DNA from: Salipiger abyssi
GTDB lineage: Bacteria > Pseudomonadota > Alphaproteobacteria > Rhodobacterales > Rhodobacteraceae
DNA: 64,000 nt
Assembly (NCBI RefSeq): GCF_017311415.1
Contig: NZ_JAEKIS010000005.1
Coordinates: forward strand, 62,001-126,000
Direction of reading: 5' to 3'
A program made the translations under genes and the position numbers. The notes under the pieces were generated by a model. The model had not been told where the DNA came from and did no database searches. It was given only the letters and a program-made list of their open reading frames with translations. Every line of letters begins with the position of its first letter. The first letter of the stretch is position 1. Below are positions 16,968 to 24,554 of this stretch, one piece after another.

Positions 16968-18053
16968 TCATTCCGCCGCCTCCCGCATCGCGCCTGTCGC
17001 GCCGGCCCGCATCCGGCGCACCAGTTCGAGCTCGGACTGGAAATCCACGTAATGCGGCAGCTTGATATGTTCGAGAAAGCCGCTCGCCTGGATATTGTCC
17101 GCATGCGCCAGCACGAATTCCTCGTCCTGCGCCGGCGCGCCGAGATTGTCCTCGCCCAGCTCCTGCCAGCGCAGCGCCCGGTCGACCAGCGCCATGGAGA
17201 TCGCCTTGCGCTCGGTCTGGCCGAAGACCAGCCCGTAGCCACGGGTGAATTGCGGCGGCTCGGTTTTCGAGCCGGCAAACTGGTTCACCGTCTCGCATTC
17301 GGTCAGGGTCACCTCGCCGATGCAGATCTCGAAGCCCAGCTCGGGCACCTCCATCTCCACCTCCACCGCGCCGATGCGCAGCTCGCCGACAAACGGGTGG
17401 TTGCGCCCGTAGCCGCGCTGGGTGGAATAGGCCATGCCCAGCACGAACCCCTCGTCGCCCCGCGTCAGCGCCTGCAAGCGCAGCGCCCGGTTGGCCGGGT
17501 AGTCCATCGGCTGCCGCGTCATGTCGGGCGGCACCGCCTCGCTCACCGCCTCGTCCTGGATCAGCCCGTCCTTGTTCAGAAATTCGGTGATCCGCGGCAT
17601 CGGCGCCTCCGAAGGCGCGCTCTCCGGCGCCTCCGGCAACTCTCCATCCGCCGCAAGTTTGAAATCCAGCAACCGGTGGGTGTAGTCGAAGGTCGGCCCC
17701 AGCACCTGCCCGCCCGGCGCGTCCTTGAAGGTCGCGCTGATGCGGCGGTCGCAGCGCATGGCGCCGGTGTCGACGGCACGCGACGCACCGATGCGCGGCA
17801 GCGTCGTGCGATAGGCACGGATCAGAAAGATCGCCTCGATCAGATCGCCCCGCGCCTGCTTGATCGCCAGCGCCGCCAGATCGGGATCGTAAAGCGAGCC
17901 CTCGGCCATCACCCGGTTCACCGCGAGGCTCATCTGCTCGCGAATCTGATCCAGCCCCAGCTCGGCCACCGCCCGATCGCCGCGCCGCTCTTCGGCCAGC
18001 CAGTCATGCGCCGCGTCGATGGCCCGCTCGCCGCCTTTCACCGCCACATACAT
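16968..18053 (-). CDS. phnI: C-P lyase subunit PhnI (nucleosidase/phosphonate ribosylation)
   Basis: A 361-residue core subunit of C-P lyase. With PhnG, H and L it makes ribose 1-phosphonate 5-triphosphate from ATP and a phosphonate. Characteristic stretches include MYVAVKGGERAIDAAHDWL at the start, then AYRTTLPRIG, RRISATFKDAPGGQVLGPTFDYTHR and LPHYVDFQSELELVR. Its start overlaps the phnH stop by 1 nt (TGATG). Confidence 0.94.
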   Translation of the reverse strand: MYVAVKGGERAIDAAHDWLAEERRGDRAVAELGLDQIREQMSLAVNRVMAEGSLYDPDLAALAIKQARGDLIEAIFLIRAYRTTLPRIGASRAVDTGAMRCDRRISATFKDAPGGQVLGPTFDYTHRLLDFKLAADGELPEAPESAPSEAPMPRITEFLNKDGLIQDEAVSEAVPPDMTRQPMDYPANRALRLQALTRGDEGFVLGMAYSTQRGYGRNHPFVGELRIGAVEVEMEVPELGFEICIGEVTLTECETVNQFAGSKTEPPQFTRGYGLVFGQTERKAISMALVDRALRWQELGEDNLGAPAQDEEFVLAHADNIQASGFLEHIKLPHYVDFQSELELVRRMRAGATGAMREAAE

Positions 18054-18625
18054 CAGAGCGCCTCCACAATGGTTGTGCGCGGCAGCGCCGCGATCCGCTC
18101 GCCCGCCGCAAGGAAACAGTCCCAGCCCAGCGGGAACAGCGCCCGGTTGGCATGGAAGGCACGGGTCTCGGGCAGCGACAGAAACGCCGCCTCGCGGATC
18201 CCCGGCCCGGTCAGCCGCGCCCCCTCCGCCGCCAGCCCGGGCAGCTCGGCGATCAGCGTCACCGAGCGGTCGGGATAGTCCGGCGTGCCGATCTGATAGG
18301 CGTCGAGCGGCTTCAGCGCCTCCCAGCCGCCCAGCGCGAACATCGCCTCGCCCGGCCCCACCAGCGGCGCGCCGATATGGAAGGCCACCCAGTCGCGCAC
18401 CGCCGCGCCATCGTGCCCCGGCGCTAGATAAAGCGGCGTCTCGCGATCACAGAGCGTCAGCAGCAGCACCGAGGCCGCCACCGAGACTGGCGCGGGCGCC
18501 GCTGCGCCGCTCACCGTGTAAATGGTTCCCGGCCGTGCCATGGCCTCAAGTGCGGCGCGAAAGGCGCGCGCCGCCTCGACCGGCGCCTCGGCGAACCCAC
18601 CGGAAAGCACGTCGTCCCGCATCAC
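18053..18625 (-). CDS. phnH: C-P lyase subunit PhnH
   Basis: A 190-residue subunit of the C-P lyase core. The family opening (GGFAEAPVEAARAFRAALEAMARPGTIY) and the internal TLCDRETPLYL and FALGGWEALKPLDAYQIGTPDYPDRSVTLI are present. It is in frame-overlapping arrangement with phnG (4 nt) and phnI (1 nt), consistent with stoichiometric production of the complex. Confidence 0.93.
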   Translation of the reverse strand: MMRDDVLSGGFAEAPVEAARAFRAALEAMARPGTIYTVSGAAAPAPVSVAASVLLLTLCDRETPLYLAPGHDGAAVRDWVAFHIGAPLVGPGEAMFALGGWEALKPLDAYQIGTPDYPDRSVTLIAELPGLAAEGARLTGPGIREAAFLSLPETRAFHANRALFPLGWDCFLAAGERIAALPRTTIVEAL

Positions 18626-19077
18626 GCCTCCCCCCGCACCATGGTGAAGAAATCCACCTTCGTCGCCGCCGCCCTGGCCGCCCGCGCCCGGCGCGTCTCG
18701 GCCTCCGCCGCCTCCAGCGGCGCCAGCACCGCCGCGCGCAGCTCTTCGGCCCGGTCGCCCTGCATCAGCGCATCGACCAGCGCCGCGCGCTCCGCATGGG
18801 CCTTGTCGCGGCCCTGCACATAGGCGTGCCCGACCTCGCCGCTCTCCAGCCGCAGCGCGCAGCGCGTCACCGTCATCTCGCCCAGATTGAACGGCGCGCC
18901 GGTGCCGCCCATGCGGCCCCGCACCATGACACCGCCCACTTCCGGCACGCGCAGCCAGTCAAAGCCCGGCAGCTCGCCGAGCCCCTCGAGCCGCGCCGCA
19001 AGCTGTGACGCCGGCGCCCGGGCCAGCAGCCCCATCCAGCCCTTGCGGGCCTCGTTTCCGACATCCGTCATGCTCAT
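18622..19077 (-). CDS. phnG: C-P lyase subunit PhnG
   Basis: A 151-residue first gene of the C-P lyase operon. RKGWMGLLARAP and WLRVPEVGGVMVRGRMGGTGAPFNLGEMTVTRCALRL are typical of PhnG, which forms a pair with PhnI in the core. A Pho-box candidate lies 87 bp upstream, and a PhnF operator candidate lies 16-49 bp upstream. Confidence 0.93.
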   Translation of the reverse strand: MSMTDVGNEARKGWMGLLARAPASQLAARLEGLGELPGFDWLRVPEVGGVMVRGRMGGTGAPFNLGEMTVTRCALRLESGEVGHAYVQGRDKAHAERAALVDALMQGDRAEELRAAVLAPLEAAEAETRRARAARAAATKVDFFTMVRGEA

Positions 19078-19092
19078 CTGGACAACCTTGCC

Positions 19093-19126
19093 GATTTGTC
19101 TAAGATTCTATACAACTAGACAAATC
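19093..19126. promoter_or_regulatory. Putative PhnF operator
   Basis: GATTTGTCTA and TAGACAAATC are perfect 10-bp inverted arms (19093-19102 and 19117-19126) separated by 14 AT-rich bases. They lie in the phnG-phnF divergent gap, close to phnG. GntR/HutC regulators such as PhnF bind palindromes with TCTA/TAGA cores, so this is the likely site for repression of phnGHIJKLN. Confidence 0.7.
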
Positions 19127-19163
19127 ATAGGCCCGACTCACATCAAAGCGCAAGCGGGCTCGC

Positions 19164-19181
19164 ATGAAATTTCGATGACAG
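19164..19181 (-). promoter_or_regulatory. Putative Pho box upstream of phnG
   Basis: On the minus strand CTGTCAT, 4 nt, ATTTCAT. The first half-site is a perfect match to the PhoB consensus CTGTCAT, and the second matches at 5 of 7 positions with correct 11-bp phasing. It is 87 bp upstream of the phnG start, a suitable place for PhoB activation under phosphate starvation. Confidence 0.6.
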
Positions 19182-19230
19182 CGCCGATAGAGGCGCCCAG
19201 CAGAGACAGCGCAACACACTCAGAGCAAAG

Positions 19231-19950
19231 ATGCCCCGCACCCCGATCTGGAAATCCATCGCCGCCGAGCTGGAGGGCGAGATCGCCCGCACCCTGTACC
19301 GCGCCGGCGACAAGCTGCCGACCGAGGCGGAGCTTTCCGCGCGCTTCGGCGTCAACCGCCACACCGCCCGCCGGGCGCTCGCGGATCTCGCCGAGCGCGG
19401 GCTGGTGCACAGCCGCAGGGGCGCCGGCGTGTTCGTGACGGCAACGCCGCTCGATTACGCCATTGGCGCGCGCGTGCGCTTTCACCGCAACATCCGCGCC
19501 ACCGGCCGGCTGCCGGAAAAGCGCGTGCTGCGGGTCGAGACCCGACCCGCCGACACAGCCGAGGCCGAGGCGCTCGCCCTGCCGCCGGGCGCGCCGGTCA
19601 TCGTCTACGAGGGGCTGTCGCTCGCCGAAGGCGCCCCCATCGCGCATTTCTTCAGCTGCTTTCCCGCCGAGCGCCTGCCCGGCCTCGCCGACACGCTGCG
19701 CGAGACCTCCTCGGTGACCGAGGCGCTGCGCCGCAACGGCGTGACCGATTACACCCGCGCCCGCACCCGGCTCACCGCCGAGGCCGCGAGCCCCACCCAG
19801 GCGCTGCATCTGGCCACCCGCGAGGGCGCGCCGCTCCTGCGCAGCGAGAGCGTCAATATCGACCCGGAGGGGCAGCCGGTGGAATACGGGCTGACCTGGT
19901 TCGCCGGCGACCGGGTGGCGCTGACCGTCGCGCCGGAGGACGCCTCGTAA
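19231..19950 (+). CDS. phnF: GntR/HutC-type regulator PhnF
   Basis: A 239-residue regulator. It has an N-terminal winged helix-turn-helix (KLPTEAELSARFGVNRHTARRALADLAERGLVHSRRGAGVFV) and a C-terminal UTRA ligand domain. YAIGARVRFHRNIRATGR and SESVNIDPEGQPVEYGLTWFAGDRVALTV match PhnF. It is divergent from phnG, so it probably represses the C-P lyase operon and itself. phnM2 follows 68 bp downstream on the same strand. Confidence 0.9.
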   Translation: MPRTPIWKSIAAELEGEIARTLYRAGDKLPTEAELSARFGVNRHTARRALADLAERGLVHSRRGAGVFVTATPLDYAIGARVRFHRNIRATGRLPEKRVLRVETRPADTAEAEALALPPGAPVIVYEGLSLAEGAPIAHFFSCFPAERLPGLADTLRETSSVTEALRRNGVTDYTRARTRLTAEAASPTQALHLATREGAPLLRSESVNIDPEGQPVEYGLTWFAGDRVALTVAPEDAS

Positions 19951-20018
19951 ACAATCGTCATGCGGGTGACATCTAGCCCCGGTACATCCTGTGGAAAAGT
20001 AATGAGCGGTACACGGGC

Positions 20019-21200
20019 ATGACGGTCTTGCTTCCTCCCCTGCGCCTGACCGGCGCCACCATCCTCAGCGGCGGCGCGCTGCAAAAGCGCTCGCTGGTGG
20101 TTGCGGATGGCCTGATCACCAAAGGCCCCCTGCCCGAGGTGGACATGTCGGGCTATCTGATCCTGCCCGGCATCATCGACCTGCATGGCGACGCCTTCGA
20201 GCGCCATATCGCACCGCGCCCCTCTGCCCCCTTTCCCATCGAGGCCGGGCTGCGCTCGACCGACCGCGAGGCGGCAGCGCACGGGGTGACCACCGCCTGG
20301 CTGGCGCAATGCTGGAGCTGGGAAGGCGGCATGCGCAGCCCGGATTTCGCCGAGGCCGTGATGGCGGCGCTCGATGCCTACCGGCCCCGCGCACTCACCG
20401 ATCTGCGCCTCCAGATCCGCTGCGAGACCCATATGCCCGAGACCCGCGCGCGTCTTCTGGCGGCGATCCGGCGGCACGGCATCGGCTATGTGATCTTCAA
20501 CAACCACCTGCCGGAAACGCTGGCGGCGGTGGAGAGCGCGCCGCTGAAGGTCGCCGGCTGGGCCGAGCGCGGCGGGCGCAGCGTCGACGAGTTCGTCGCC
20601 GTGCTGCGCGCGGCCGAGGAGCAGCGGCGCGACGTGCCGCGCCATCTCTGCGCGCTGGCCGAGGCCTTCGACGCCATGGAGGTGCGCTATGGCAGCCATG
20701 ACGATCCCGATGGCGAGACCCGCGAATATTACCGCATCATCGGCGCCCGCATCGCCGAGTTTCCGATCACGGCGGCAGCGGCGAAACTGGCGCGCGCCTG
20801 CAACGATCCGGTGCTGATGGGCGCACCCAATGTGGTGCGCGGCGGCTCGCAATCGGGCAATGTCTCGGCCACGCATCTGGTGGCGCGCGGGCTCTGCGAC
20901 GCGCTGGTGTCGGATTATCACTACCCCTGCCTGGCGCAGGCGGCCTGGGTGCTGGTGGATCGCGGTTTGCGCACGCTGCCGCAGGCCTGGGACATGATCT
21001 CCCGCGTGCCCGCCGAGATCATGGGGCTCGCCGACCGGGGCTCGCTGGAGCGCGGCAAGCGCGCGGATTTCGTGGTGGTGAACGAGGCCACGCGCGAGAT
21101 CGAGGCGACGGTGAGCGGCGGGCGGCTGGCCTATCTTGCGGGCGAGGCCGGGTCACGGCTGGTTGGCGCCATGCAGAGCACGCGAATGGCGGCGGAATAG
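20019..21200 (+). CDS. phnM: PhnM-type diphosphatase, copy 2
   Basis: A 393-residue second PhnM paralogue in the same locus. The metal-binding start reads LPGIIDLHGDAFERHIAPRP; copy 1 has LHTDNLERHIRPRP, so the HxD ligands are kept but the residue between differs. Later motifs YGSHDDP, LMGAPNVVRGGSQSGN and LVSDYHYPCL are intact. It is likely active and may differ in substrate or regulation. It lies downstream of phnF and ends before a hairpin-rich gap. Confidence 0.9.
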   Translation: MTVLLPPLRLTGATILSGGALQKRSLVVADGLITKGPLPEVDMSGYLILPGIIDLHGDAFERHIAPRPSAPFPIEAGLRSTDREAAAHGVTTAWLAQCWSWEGGMRSPDFAEAVMAALDAYRPRALTDLRLQIRCETHMPETRARLLAAIRRHGIGYVIFNNHLPETLAAVESAPLKVAGWAERGGRSVDEFVAVLRAAEEQRRDVPRHLCALAEAFDAMEVRYGSHDDPDGETREYYRIIGARIAEFPITAAAAKLARACNDPVLMGAPNVVRGGSQSGNVSATHLVARGLCDALVSDYHYPCLAQAAWVLVDRGLRTLPQAWDMISRVPAEIMGLADRGSLERGKRADFVVVNEATREIEATVSGGRLAYLAGEAGSRLVGAMQSTRMAAE

Positions 21201-21279
21201 GCGCGCGCGTGCGGTGGGCAGATCACCCTCCCTACGGATGTGCAGTGCATCGGCGCGGAACAAGACGAAGTCGCCTCTC

Positions 21280-21398
21280 ACACATCGCAAAGCGATGTGT
21301 TGCCGGCAGGCGTTTGCCAGCAAACGCCGGGAGGCGCGCCATCGTCATGCCGGAGGCATGCCTCTGGCATGACCCGTCCCGTCGCACCAAAGGTGCGC
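21280..21398. repeat. Array of four hairpins after phnM2
   Basis: Back-to-back inverted repeats: ACACATCGC-aaa-GCGATGTGT (21280-21300); GGCGTTTGC-ca-GCAAACGCC (21310-21329); a nearly perfect palindrome CATGCC...GGCATG (21347-21372); and CGCACC-aaa-GGTGCG (21384-21398). It occupies the 402-bp gap between convergent phnM2 and the acetyltransferase gene. No coding sequence was found in this gap. It may act as a bidirectional terminator or be a composite repeat element. Confidence 0.7.
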
Positions 21399-21564
21399 CG
21401 TTTATAATCGGCACACTTTCGGCGTGACGGGCCGGCGATTTGGTGACGTAGGTGCTTCGTTTTGAGGTTCTTCGGATTTGGCCGGGATAAATCGAGAGAT
21501 TCTTGCCCTCGCATCACCGTTCCACGGCCTGGCGATGGCGCAGCTCGCATAGGTCCGGGTGGCC

Positions 21565-21587
21565 GTAGGGTGGGCAATTTGCCCACC
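21565..21587. repeat. Short hairpin repeat (GGTGGGCAA / TTGCCCACC), copy 2
   Basis: Same unit as at 692-714 (GTAGGGTGGGCAAT core), here with 9-bp arms at 21569-21577 and 21579-21587. It lies 16 bp after the end of the minus-strand acetyltransferase gene. Confidence 0.6.
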
Positions 21588-21602
21588 GCCCCTTGCCCCG
21601 CC

Positions 21603-22214
21603 TCACTCATACCTTTCGAGAAACGCCTCCACCGGCATCGTCCGGAAATCGTCCAGCCGAGCCCGCAACGTGGCGTGGTCCCACTCCCACCAGGCCAGCG
21701 CCAGAAGCCGCTCGGCCACTGCTGCGGGAAACCGTTCGCGCAACGGTACAGCCGGCACGCCCACGACGATCATGTATGGCGCGACGTCCTTCGTCACCAC
21801 GGCGCCCGCGCCCACGACGGCGCCATCTCCAATGGTTACCTCCGGCCGCACCACCGCGCCGTGACCGATCCACGTATCGTGCCCGATAGAGGCCCGCCGC
21901 GACAGGCGATGCGCAAAGAACGCCTCATCGCGCTCTGCATCGTCCCAGTAATCGCCCGAACGATAGAGGAAATGGTGCAGCGACGGCTGGCCCATCGGGT
22001 GATCGGTCGGCCCGATCCGGGAGAAGCTCGCGATATTGGCGAATTTTCCCACCGAGGCGTTGGCGATATCCGCATAGCGGTCGCAATAGGAATAGTCGCC
22101 CATCTCCACATGCGACAGCCGCGAGCCGCGCCCGATCTCGACAAAGCGCCCGAACACGCAGCCCGTCAGCTCGCAATCGGGGTGGAAAAAAGGGGCATCC
22201 CCGAGCCGCGCCAT
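21603..22214 (-). CDS. Phosphonate-locus hexapeptide-repeat acetyltransferase
   Basis: A 203-residue left-handed beta-helix acyltransferase (CatB/XAT-like). Hexapeptide repeats run through CVFGRFVEIGRGSRLSHVEMGDYSYCDRYADIANASVGKFANIASF. IGHDTWIGHGAVVRPEVTIGDGAVVGAGAVVTKDV, with the catalytic-type His in the region around GPTDHPMG, follows. The family occurs in phn operons and is thought to modify aminophosphonates or intermediates, filling the place of PhnO. It overlaps the phnE2 stop by 1 nt, so it is the last gene of phnCDE1E2. Confidence 0.85.
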   Translation of the reverse strand: MARLGDAPFFHPDCELTGCVFGRFVEIGRGSRLSHVEMGDYSYCDRYADIANASVGKFANIASFSRIGPTDHPMGQPSLHHFLYRSGDYWDDAERDEAFFAHRLSRRASIGHDTWIGHGAVVRPEVTIGDGAVVGAGAVVTKDVAPYMIVVGVPAVPLRERFPAAVAERLLALAWWEWDHATLRARLDDFRTMPVEAFLERYE

Positions 22215-23518
22215 CACGACCCCGAGATCAGCTTGCGACGCAGCCAGCCCGAAAGGCTGTCCATCGCCATCACCATGAGCACCACCAGAACGATGTAATA
22301 GCTCACCTCTTCCCAGTCCTTCTGGGTGATCATCGCCTGGGTCAGCAGCAACCCGATACCGCCGCCGGTGATCGCGCCGATGATCGTGGCGGAGCGGGTG
22401 TTGGATTCGAGGTAATAGAAGAGCTGCGAGATCAGCACCGGCGTGATCTGCGGGATCACCCCGAAACGGTAGCTCTGCAAGGGCCTGGCACCGGTCGAGG
22501 ACACGCCTTCGATCTGCTTGCCGTCGACATTCTCCAGCGCCTCGGAAAAGAGCTTGCCGAAGGTGCCCGTGTCGGTCAGCAGGATCGCCAGCGACCCGGT
22601 GAGCGGCCCTGGCCCGAAGGCGCGGCTGAGCACGATGGTCCAGATCAGCCCATCCACCCCGCGCAGGAAGTCGAACACCCGCCGCACGCCAAAGCGCAGC
22701 GCCACCAGCGGCGCAAAGTTCTTGGCCGACAGGAACGCCAGCGGCAGCGCCACGATGGCCGCGCCGAAGGTGCCGAGGAAGGCCATAAGGATCGTCTCGA
22801 ACAGCGCCCAGGCGACATCGGCGTGGCGCCACATATTGTTCTGCCAGAAATCGTGCCAGGCGCCCGCGATGTTCGACCGCGACGCGTCGAGACGGTCACC
22901 CAGCAGGATCTCACCCAGCCCGTGGCCGTGATAGGGGCTGTCCAGCGTGAAGAAAAACAGCTCCCAGCCGGGGAAATAGCGGAACAGCTCGGTCTTGTTG
23001 CGGGTGAGCGACACGCGCCCCGCCTCGGTCTGCACCTGGAGCCGCGTGCGCGAGGCGGAAATCCAGTCCGGCAGCGCTTCGGGCAGGTTCGACGTGACCG
23101 TCCGCCCGTCCATATGCGCCACGATTGGGCCGAAGCCCGGCACATCATAGGTGAACCCGCCTGCTGGATCGAAGACCACCACATGTCCCTCGCCCAGATC
23201 GACACGGGTGCCCGCGGCGTCCGGCGTCACCCAGTCGGGCTCGGTGCCCGGCGCATAGGTGCCCTTGCGCTCGCCCTCGATGGCCACGGTCAGCGCGCCG
23301 GAGCGGTTGTCCTGCGTGACATGGGTCTTGTAGCTGTAGGCATCCGAGACCAGCGCGCGGGCATTGTCCATGCGGGCGCGTTCGGCGAGGCCCGGAATGT
23401 CGAAGGCAAAGAAAACATAGACCAGATAGACCAGCACCAGCGCGGGCAGGCCGAAGGAGATCAGCCGCTTGCGAGCAAAGAGCCGGTCGGCGGAGGCGTA
23501 GAGCGCGGCGTCGGCCAT
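22214..23518 (-). CDS. phnE: Phosphonate ABC transporter permease PhnE2, with large extracytoplasmic insert
   Basis: A 434-residue permease. The first membrane segment (about 20-42, LISFGLPALVLVYLVYVFFAF) is followed by some 180 mostly polar residues and then the permease core with the EAA-type loop SEALENVDGKQIEGVSSTGARPLQSYRFGVIPQ. The insert makes it much longer than its partner (286 residues); similar long PhnE proteins are known in alphaproteobacteria. It overlaps phnE1 and the acetyltransferase gene by 1 nt each. Confidence 0.9.
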   Translation of the reverse strand: MADAALYASADRLFARKRLISFGLPALVLVYLVYVFFAFDIPGLAERARMDNARALVSDAYSYKTHVTQDNRSGALTVAIEGERKGTYAPGTEPDWVTPDAAGTRVDLGEGHVVVFDPAGGFTYDVPGFGPIVAHMDGRTVTSNLPEALPDWISASRTRLQVQTEAGRVSLTRNKTELFRYFPGWELFFFTLDSPYHGHGLGEILLGDRLDASRSNIAGAWHDFWQNNMWRHADVAWALFETILMAFLGTFGAAIVALPLAFLSAKNFAPLVALRFGVRRVFDFLRGVDGLIWTIVLSRAFGPGPLTGSLAILLTDTGTFGKLFSEALENVDGKQIEGVSSTGARPLQSYRFGVIPQITPVLISQLFYYLESNTRSATIIGAITGGGIGLLLTQAMITQKDWEEVSYYIVLVVLMVMAMDSLSGWLRRKLISGS

Positions 23519-24378
23519 CAGTGGCTCCCTTTCTTCGCGATCATGGCGTTGCGGATATGCGAGGAGAGCTGGTCGAAGACCACGATAGTGGCGAAGAGCA
23601 GGATGAAGATCGCCGCCGCCTCGTCGAACTTGCCCTGCCCCCAGGACATGGCATTCTTCAGTTCGTAACCGATGCCGCCGGCGCCGACGAAGCCGAGGAT
23701 GGCGGAGGCGCGGATATTGATCTCGAAGCGCAGCAGCGCGTAGCTGAAGTAATTCGGCGAGACCTGCGGCACGACGCCGAGCCACATGCGCTGGAACCAG
23801 GTGGCGCCGACCGATTGCAGCCCCTCGACCGGTTTCAGATCGGCGTTCTCGTTGACCTCGGAGAAGAGCTTGCCCAGCGCGCCGGCGGTGTGAAAGGCGA
23901 TGGCGATCATCGCGGGCACCGGCCCGCCGCCGAGAATGAAAATCAGCACCAGCGCGATGACGATCTCGGGCACCGCGCGCATGATGTCCATGCTCCGGCG
24001 AAACAGCGGAATGAGCCGTGGCCAACGGGCAAGGCCCCGCGTGGAAAGCAGCGACAGCGCCATGGCCAGCACAGCGCCGATGAGGGTCGAGACGGCGGCG
24101 ATATTGACGGTCTCCACCAGCGCCGGGAAATAGGTGACGAGATGGCCCGGCAACTGGTCGAGCTTCGGCGCGGTGTCGGCGATGACATCGGCGGGAAAGT
24201 CGAACACATGCGGCAGCCCGCGCCAGAAGCCGCCGGCGTTGCGCTCGTCGGCCAGCATAAAGCCGGAGGCCATGAGCGCCACAAAGACCGCCAGAACCAG
24301 CCCGCCGTAAAGCCGCTTGCGGGCCATCAGCGCCATGTAATGGGCGCGCGTGTCGAATGTAGGGTCGGCGTGGGTCAT
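23518..24378 (-). CDS. phnE: Phosphonate ABC transporter permease PhnE1
   Basis: A 286-residue inner membrane permease with about six hydrophobic segments. The EAA loop is SEVNENADLKPVEGLQSVGATWFQRMWLGVVPQVSP, and the PhnE family stretch LGFVGAGGIGYELKNAMSWGQ is present. It forms the membrane channel with PhnE2 and is energised by PhnC. The frame is open upstream, but ATG 24378 gives the usual N-terminus. Confidence 0.92.
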   Translation of the reverse strand: MTHADPTFDTRAHYMALMARKRLYGGLVLAVFVALMASGFMLADERNAGGFWRGLPHVFDFPADVIADTAPKLDQLPGHLVTYFPALVETVNIAAVSTLIGAVLAMALSLLSTRGLARWPRLIPLFRRSMDIMRAVPEIVIALVLIFILGGGPVPAMIAIAFHTAGALGKLFSEVNENADLKPVEGLQSVGATWFQRMWLGVVPQVSPNYFSYALLRFEINIRASAILGFVGAGGIGYELKNAMSWGQGKFDEAAAIFILLFATIVVFDQLSSHIRNAMIAKKGSH

Positions 24379-24411
24379 GAGTGGCTCGTCAAGCGTGGGA
24401 GAGGCGGGAGG

Positions 24412-24474
24412 CCCCGGATCGGGGTCCGGGGCGCGGGTCTTCCGCGCCCACCCGTCCCGGGCTTGATCCGGGAC
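24412..24474. repeat. Pair of CCGGGG palindromes in the phnD-phnE1 gap
   Basis: CCCCGGA-tcgggg-TCCGGGG at 24412-24431 and GTCCCGG-gcttgat-CCGGGAC at 24454-24474. A similar pair occupies the nirB-nirD gap at 46656-46728. Both pairs look like the palindromic repeats scattered through alphaproteobacterial genomes. Confidence 0.55.
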
Positions 24475-24510
24475 CTCACCGGACACCACCGGCGCGGGAG
24501 ATGGGCACAG

Positions 24511-24538
24511 AAAAAGGCCCCGCGTCTGCCGCGGGGCC
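24511..24538 (-). terminator. Intrinsic terminator/attenuator after phnD
   Basis: On the minus strand: GGCCCCGC, 7-nt loop, GCGGGGCC followed by TTTTT. The stem begins 17 nt after the phnD stop and lies between phnD and phnE1. It would reduce read-through so that the binding protein is made in excess over the permeases. Confidence 0.8.
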
Positions 24539-24554
24539 CTCCATCAAACTCCGA

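Noticed and set aside
15591-18278. Long plus-strand open frame opposite phnJ, DUF559 and phnI
   Set aside because: Antisense to conserved phn genes, with Arg/Pro/Ala-rich composition and no domain.
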